DNA from: a virus
Virus record (IMG/VR): IMGVR_UViG_3300027736_000272
Coordinates: 1 to 22,433 of that record
Direction: 5' to 3' (one strand)
DNA length: 22,433 nt
The translations under genes were made by a program, and so were the position numbers. The notes below the pieces were generated by a model. The model saw only the letters and a list, made by a program, of their open reading frames with translations, was not told the origin of the DNA and made no database searches. Positions 21,051-22,433 of the stretch are shown here, piece by piece (within the stretch, counting starts at the first letter, position 1; each line of letters starts with the position of its first letter).

Positions 21051-22433
21051 CTCCGGCACCAGCCGCACCTGGTACATTGTCGCCCCCCTGCGCTTGCCTG
21101 CCACCGTCAAATCCAGCCCCATGGTGCGCCGGTAGCGGGCAGAGTCTGCCACAATCCTGCCGAGGTACCGACCAAGGATGGCAGGGTCATCGTGCACTAG
21201 GTTACGGGCTGTCTGACGGATGCCGTCATCCTCTCGCATGGCGTCAAGGATGGCCATTGCCACCAATGGCGTTGATGACACCACGAGCCCACGGTCCACG
21301 CAGTGCGTCAACAACTGCCCTAATTGGTGCTCTGGCGATTGGATGGACAGCAGACTCACAATGTAAGGGTCATGCCAGCACACGGACCCATTACGCTGAT
21401 CCTTGGCATTGTCTGGTAACTCGTGCGCGTCGAGCCAGCCCGCAAACGCTGGCAACTCAGCGTGGATCTGCGCCTCATAAGCGCTCCACTCAGCGCCGGT
21501 GGATGTCGGCATTGGGGTCGGCGACCAGTAGCAACGGAACAGATGCATTTTGTCCTCAATGTCGGGAGTCAACGGCGGCAGCACCCGGATGGCGTCGTCT
21601 TGGTCGTTGCATAGGATAAACAGCCGCGCCCAAGGTTGGAGTGTCACCTGTTCCTTGTGTTTGGCATGAAAGCCCACCCTGCCAGAGTACATCATGCTTT
21701 TGATGCTGGCCCCAAACTGGCGACGCTGGTCAATGCGGTGGGAGTGCTCTTTGTCGTCAACGGTCCACACCTCACCATTAAGCAGTTCGCCATTGAAGCT
21801 GTCGGCACCACTGGCAAACGCTTTATGAGCGTCCTGCTGTCGGCCTCCGAGCAATGGGCGGATGATTGTGCCCACCAGAAACGATTTGCCGCAGTTTTTT
21901 GGGCCACAAAGCACCATTGCCTGCCCTGGTCGCACCTGCCTGCGCTGTCCACCCTCGAGCGGTTGGGTTGCCAGTCTCAGCGCCTCTCTGCTCATCTTAA
22001 GCGCCCATATCCAGTGCCACCACGCCCGAGACTCTCCGGGCTCCTCACCGTCAATGGGTGGCGCAAAGAGTCTAGTGGTCAGCTTGTGGATCGTCTCCCA
22101 CCCGGTGCCGGTATCATGTGATACCAACGCACCATCAAACCAAGTCGGGCCAGAGTCGCAGTAATAGCGCCGCCCACCTTCTTCATGGAGCCCCAACGGA
22201 TAGCCAGGCATTGAGCCGTCATAGTCAATGGCGCTGCCGGTCATGACTCGATAAACCTCAAACTCGGTCTGGTCTTTATCTGCCACAATGCCCTCCTGCC
22301 TGAGCGCCATCTTGAGCCCTGACTCTGACAAAGGTGTGATCGTGCGGCCTCGCACCATGATAAAATCCTTTTTGGCTTTTCGGTAATAAAACTCCACCGC
22401 AGGAGTCGGCTCCACCGCTGGCACCTCCGCCAC
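21012..22433 (-). CDS. Primase-helicase type P-loop ATPase, N-terminus beyond right edge
   Basis: The visible 473 residues are open to the right edge. The GTG at the very edge may be an internal valine. Walker A is GPKNCGKS (about 177-184 of the visible part), Walker B is EVWTVDDKEH (about 221-230), and RLFILCNDQD (about 270-279) is a sensor-1-like strand with Asn, as in SF3-type helicases. A helical C-terminal region with PECEDARQGF ends the protein. Enzymes of this kind are usually fused to or paired with a primase and unwind the phage origin. The last codons contain a copy of the TGCGAGG repeat that recurs in the adjacent intergenic region. The primase half, if present, lies outside the window. 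Confidence 0.87.
   Translation of the reverse strand: MAEVPAVEPTPAVEFYYRKAKKDFIMVRGRTITPLSESGLKMALRQEGIVADKDQTEFEVYRVMTGSAIDYDGSMPGYPLGLHEEGGRRYYCDSGPTWFDGALVSHDTGTGWETIHKLTTRLFAPPIDGEEPGESRAWWHWIWALKMSREALRLATQPLEGGQRRQVRPGQAMVLCGPKNCGKSFLVGTIIRPLLGGRQQDAHKAFASGADSFNGELLNGEVWTVDDKEHSHRIDQRRQFGASIKSMMYSGRVGFHAKHKEQVTLQPWARLFILCNDQDDAIRVLPPLTPDIEDKMHLFRCYWSPTPMPTSTGAEWSAYEAQIHAELPAFAGWLDAHELPDNAKDQRNGSVCWHDPYIVSLLSIQSPEHQLGQLLTHCVDRGLVVSSTPLVAMAILDAMREDDGIRQTARNLVHDDPAILGRYLGRIVADSARYRRTMGLDLTVAGKRRGATMYQVRLVPECEDARQGFSENG

Noticed and set aside
20909-21619. 236-codon plus-strand ORF across the repeat region and helicase gene
   Set aside because: It runs antisense to the helicase gene, has low-complexity Pro/Arg/Ser-rich translation and no recognisable domain. 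The helicase frame carries Walker motifs.
1-22433. tRNA genes, integrase, lysis genes or insertion sequences
   Set aside because: I looked for them among the ORFs and gaps and saw no supporting motif. The long gaps are accounted for by genes, terminators or the repeat region.

Overview
The window is a contiguous piece of a tailed bacteriophage or prophage. Every supported gene lies on the minus strand, so the biological order runs from the right edge to the left edge. The gene set is that of a long-tailed, siphovirus-like particle: a terminase pair, a lambda-type portal, an S49 capsid protease, a coat protein, head-tail connectors, a tail assembly chaperone with a programmed frameshift, a tape measure and fibres. 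Small genes are tightly packed, many with ATGA stop/start overlaps. The host cannot be named from the sequence. The style (Cys-rich small tail protein, collagen-like fibre, paired 100-residue tail genes) reminds me of phages of Verrucomicrobiota/PVC or other Gram-negative environmental bacteria, but this is a weak inference. No integrase, repressor, lysis gene, tRNA or CRISPR array was seen, so lifestyle is undecided.

Right part (about 18.0-22.4 kb): replication and accessory module. It opens with the C-terminal 473 residues of a primase-helicase type P-loop ATPase. Next is a 250-bp region of alternating inverted TGCGAGG repeats around an AT-rich core, a candidate replication origin. A translationally coupled run of small genes follows: 62, 53 and 26 aa proteins, a cytosine-methyltransferase-like protein that seems to lack its catalytic loop, a coiled-coil protein, a phage ABA-sandwich-like protein and another coiled coil. 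An intrinsic terminator ends this run. Two further small genes follow, the second with a possible helix-turn-helix.

Middle part (about 9.5-18.0 kb): packaging and head module. After a second terminator and a candidate promoter come the small and large terminase subunits, a third terminator, a small gpW-position protein, the portal, the S49 protease, a fourth terminator, a coiled-coil scaffold-like protein, the coat protein, a strong hairpin, and the connector and tail-completion genes. The order terS-terL-W-portal-protease-coat matches lambda.

Left part (1-9.5 kb): tail module. It holds a tandem paralogous pair of roughly 100-residue proteins, an unknown 142 aa protein, and the G and G-T tail chaperones made by a -1 frameshift at GGGAAAC. 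A basic 256 aa protein, a short 455 aa tape measure and five tail-tip or baseplate candidates follow. Two fibre genes close the window: one is collagen-like with a YadA-like C-terminus, the other runs off the left edge.

The best leads are the frameshift cassette, the inverted-repeat origin candidate, the methyltransferase homologue without its PPC motif, and the terminators that punctuate the late operon and bracket the scaffold/coat genes.
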